Assembly: GCA_945901145.1 (NCBI GenBank)
Contig: CAMDJY010000003.1
Location: 1-17,018, forward strand
Length of the DNA stretch: 17,018 nucleotides
Direction: 5' to 3'
Source of the DNA: Legionella genomosp. 1
GTDB lineage: Bacteria; Pseudomonadota; Gammaproteobacteria; Legionellales; Legionellaceae
The position numbers were made by a program, and so were the translations under genes. Below the pieces are notes generated by a model. That model was not told the DNA's origin and did not search any database. It saw only the letters and a program-made list of their open reading frames with translations. Each line of letters begins with the position of its first letter. Position 1 is the first letter of the stretch. Shown piece after piece: positions 14,727 to 17,018 of the stretch.

Positions 14727-16130
14727 TTAAAACTCGGCATGTCCCGGAGTACGTGGGAATGGAATTACATCTCTGACATTGCTGACCCCGGTAACATAGC
14801 TAACTAGGCGTTCTAGCCCTAACCCAAAGCCTGCGTGCGGGACACTGCCATAACGACGTAAATCTCGATACCATTGATAATTTTCTTGATTTAAACCAAC
14901 CTGTTGCATACGCTGGTCTAAGATGGCCAATCTATCTTCACGCTGGCTGCCGCCAATGATTTCGCCAATGCCAGGGGCTAAGACATCCATCGCGGCTACG
15001 GTTTTTTCATCTTGATTTAAACGCATATAAAAACTTTTAATATCTTTGGGATAATCAATTAAAATCACTGGTTTTTTGCATAACTCTTCTGCAAGATAGC
15101 GTTCATGTTCAGATTGTAAATCAACCCCCCATGTCACTGGGTAGTCAAAATTTTTGCTTGCTCGTTGTAAGTGTCCAATTGCATCGGTGTAAGTCATGAT
15201 TTCAAATTGAGACTTAAGCATTTGTTCTAAGCGTTCAATGCAGTTTTTGTCAACGAATTGATTGAAAAAGGCAATATCATCTTCGCATTCGTTTAGTACA
15301 GTTCGGCATAAATAAGTCAAGAAATCTTGGCTTAATTGGCATAAGTCTTTCAGATCAGCAAAAGCAATTTCTGGCTCAATCATCCAAAATTCTGCGAGGT
15401 GACGGCTGGTGTTTGAGTTTTCTGCACGAAACGTCGGTCCAAAGGTATAAACCTTAGAGAGTGCTAGACAATATGCTTCTGCGTTTAATTGTCCTGATAC
15501 GGTTAAGAAAGTCTCTCGACCAAAAAAATCTTTGCTAAAATCAATCTGTCCTTGAGCATTTTTAGGCAGATTCACTAAATCTAAAGTACTCACCCGAAAC
15601 ATTTCGCCTGCACCTTCACAATCACTGGCGGTAATTAATGGCGTATGCACCCAGAAAAAGCCGCGTTCATGATAAAATTGATGCACTGCTTGTGACAAAC
15701 AACTACGTACACGTGCGACAGCGCTGATGGTGTTGGTCCGGGGGCGTAAATGGGCAACTTCACGCAAAAACTCTAACGTATGTCGCTTGGCTTGGATGGG
15801 ATAAGTATCAGGATTTTCAACCCAGCCAACGATCTCAATATGGGTTGCTTTGATTTCAATCGATTGGCCTTTGCCTTGTGATTCGGTCAAGATGCCTGTT
15901 GCAATTACAGAACAACCAGGTGTTAATTTTGCAATTTCTGATTGATAGTTTGATAGTGAAGCTTCTGCAACGATTTGAATGGGGGAAAAACAAGAGCCAT
16001 CATGCAGGCTAACAAAAGATAAACCAGCATGAGAATCACGTCGTGTTTTTACCCAACCTTGAACGGTTATGCATGTGCCAATTTCAACATCATGACTTAA
16101 GCATTTCTTTATCGTATATACTTCAGACAC
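14727..16130 (-). CDS. asnS: Asparaginyl-tRNA synthetase
   Basis: Charges tRNA-Asn with asparagine; class IIb synthetase in the cytoplasm. The 467-residue product (E. coli AsnRS is 466) has an N-terminal OB-fold anticodon-binding domain (about 1-110, [23 protein letters not shown]). Class II motif 2 is [21 protein letters not shown]. Motif 3 is GFGLGLERL at 434-442 with R441, and the end is IPFPRTPG. The N-terminal and insertion pattern fit AsnS rather than AspS. The start is GTG at 16130, set by a full AAGGAGG (16143-16137) 6 bases upstream. No clear promoter could be picked in the 156 bases shared with the divergent fumarylacetoacetase gene. Confidence 0.96.
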   Translation of the reverse strand: MSEVYTIKKCLSHDVEIGTCITVQGWVKTRRDSHAGLSFVSLHDGSCFSPIQIVAEASLSNYQSEIAKLTPGCSVIATGILTESQGKGQSIEIKATHIEIVGWVENPDTYPIQAKRHTLEFLREVAHLRPRTNTISAVARVRSCLSQAVHQFYHERGFFWVHTPLITASDCEGAGEMFRVSTLDLVNLPKNAQGQIDFSKDFFGRETFLTVSGQLNAEAYCLALSKVYTFGPTFRAENSNTSRHLAEFWMIEPEIAFADLKDLCQLSQDFLTYLCRTVLNECEDDIAFFNQFVDKNCIERLEQMLKSQFEIMTYTDAIGHLQRASKNFDYPVTWGVDLQSEHERYLAEELCKKPVILIDYPKDIKSFYMRLNQDEKTVAAMDVLAPGIGEIIGGSQREDRLAILDQRMQQVGLNQENYQWYRDLRRYGSVPHAGFGLGLERLVSYVTGVSNVRDVIPFPRTPGHAEF

Positions 16131-16286
16131 AAAAAGCCTCCTTCAACGCTCTGCGAACAAAATAAAAATAAGTCAAAGGCGTCAATCATACACCAAAAAT
16201 TCAAGAGACCCTATACTTGCTGTTGCATTCCGTGCAGATTTCGTTTATCAAGTAATGACATGGTATTCGTCGAGGATGGGTGGGGC

Positions 16287-17018
16287 ATGCAAGCGTATAA
16301 AAAATCGTTTGTCGAGCAAGCAGATGACTCTTTATTTTCTCTCTATAATTTACCGTATGGTGTATTTTCTTATGAGTCTGAACCGCCGAGAATAGGCACG
16401 GCCATTGGCAATTTTGTACTTGATTTAACCCAGCTAGAACAACAAGGATTGCTACATCAAGATGCGCCTTGTTTTCTAGATGGAACTTTAAATGAGTTTG
16501 CGGCACGAGGGCCGGCGTTTTGGTCTAAGATACGCGCTCGTTTGCAGGCGTTACTTTCGGTAGAACATTTTGAATTGCAAAGCAATGCGGTTTTGCTCGA
16601 GAAAGTGTTGATTCCCAAAAATCAAGTGACGATGCATTTGCCTTTTAAAATTGAGGCATTTTCAGATTTTTATGCCTCAGAATCGCACGCGACGAATGTA
16701 GGCCGGTTATTCCGTGGTCATGCAAATGCATTATTACCTAACTGGAAGCATTTGCCTGTTGGCTATAACGGACGTGCAAGTACTGTGTTTGTTTCAGGCA
16801 GTCCGATTACGCGCCCGATGGGGTTAGTGCAACCCCCAGGGCAAGATCAGCCAATGTTTCGTGCATCTCAAAAATTAGACTTTGAACTAGAATTAGGTTT
16901 TTTTGTAGGCGTCGGTAATCCTGGTGGTGAACGCATTGGGATTCACCAAGCAGCTCAGCATATTTTCGGTTTGGTGCTGTTGAACGACTGGAGTGCCCGC
17001 GATATTCAAGCGTTTGAA
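16287..17018 (+). CDS. fahA: Fumarylacetoacetase, 3' end beyond the window (partial)
   Basis: Last step of tyrosine breakdown: splits fumarylacetoacetate to fumarate and acetoacetate. The 244 codons present cover the N-terminal SH3-like domain (NLPYGVFS at 21-28) and the first half of the catalytic fold. Metal and catalytic residues known from mammalian FAH are at almost the same numbers: D127 and H134 (FSDFYASESHATNVG), E200 and E202 (KLDFELELGFF) and D234 (LLNDWSARDIQ). The family motif GYHGRAS reads GYNGRAS (N161). ATG 16287 is preferred because GAGGA lies 10 bases upstream and the family N-terminus fits; an in-frame ATG at 16260 would add 9 residues. It diverges from asnS. Neighbouring tyrosine genes would lie outside the window. 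Confidence 0.95.
   Translation, partial: MQAYKKSFVEQADDSLFSLYNLPYGVFSYESEPPRIGTAIGNFVLDLTQLEQQGLLHQDAPCFLDGTLNEFAARGPAFWSKIRARLQALLSVEHFELQSNAVLLEKVLIPKNQVTMHLPFKIEAFSDFYASESHATNVGRLFRGHANALLPNWKHLPVGYNGRASTVFVSGSPITRPMGLVQPPGQDQPMFRASQKLDFELELGFFVGVGNPGGERIGIHQAAQHIFGLVLLNDWSARDIQAFE

Noticed and set aside
16201..16506. Leftward open frame opposite the start of fahA
   Set aside because: It is antisense to a well-supported fumarylacetoacetase N-terminus, has no ribosome site and no recognisable protein features.

Overview
The window is an AT-rich gammaproteobacterial chromosome segment, most likely from the order Legionellales. The pointers are a Legionella-type major outer membrane protein, an EnhA-like L,D-transpeptidase lipoprotein and a stand-alone J-domain protein with internal repeats, all next to ordinary gammaproteobacterial housekeeping genes (mrdA-mrdB, rnhB, pdxB, glpD, asnS). 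No species is claimed. All family assignments come from reading the translations and remembered family features; no search was run.

Layout. 1-1660 is a decayed mobile-element junction. It holds the start of one transposase leaving the left edge (minus strand), an IS10/IS4-type transposase cut short by a frameshift, a fragment of a release-factor-like gene that has lost its GGQ segment, and about 230 bases with no convincing gene. 1660-5119 holds the outer membrane protein gene (plus) facing a two-gene pdxB-glpD operon (minus). 5120-5196 is a compact divergent promoter region where the -10 boxes of pdxB and of an mdfA-type efflux gene overlap on opposite strands. mdfA and rnhB then form a tight plus-strand pair. 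A small secreted protein gene (minus) overlaps the end of rnhB tail to tail. 7424-10394 is the rod-shape pair mrdA (PBP2) and mrdB (RodA), transcribed leftward. Diverging from it is the L,D-transpeptidase lipoprotein gene, ended by a perfect 14-bp stem terminator. A DUF1189-like membrane protein and the J-domain repeat protein follow on the plus strand. On the minus strand asnS and a GadC-like amino-acid antiporter form an operon. A fumarylacetoacetase gene, cut by the right edge, diverges from asnS.

How the genes fit together. PBP2, RodA and the L,D-transpeptidase form a cell-wall block: elongasome synthesis plus 3-3 cross-linking or lipoprotein attachment. AsnS, the antiporter, fumarylacetoacetase (tyrosine breakdown), GlpD (glycerol 3-phosphate oxidation) and PdxB (PLP synthesis) fit a bacterium living on amino acids and glycerol, as intracellular Legionellales do. 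The most interesting item is the 377-residue J-domain protein. It carries five units of exactly 28 residues and a hydrophobic segment near the C-terminus. It is a reasonable candidate for a host- or membrane-acting J-protein, but the sequence alone does not show secretion.
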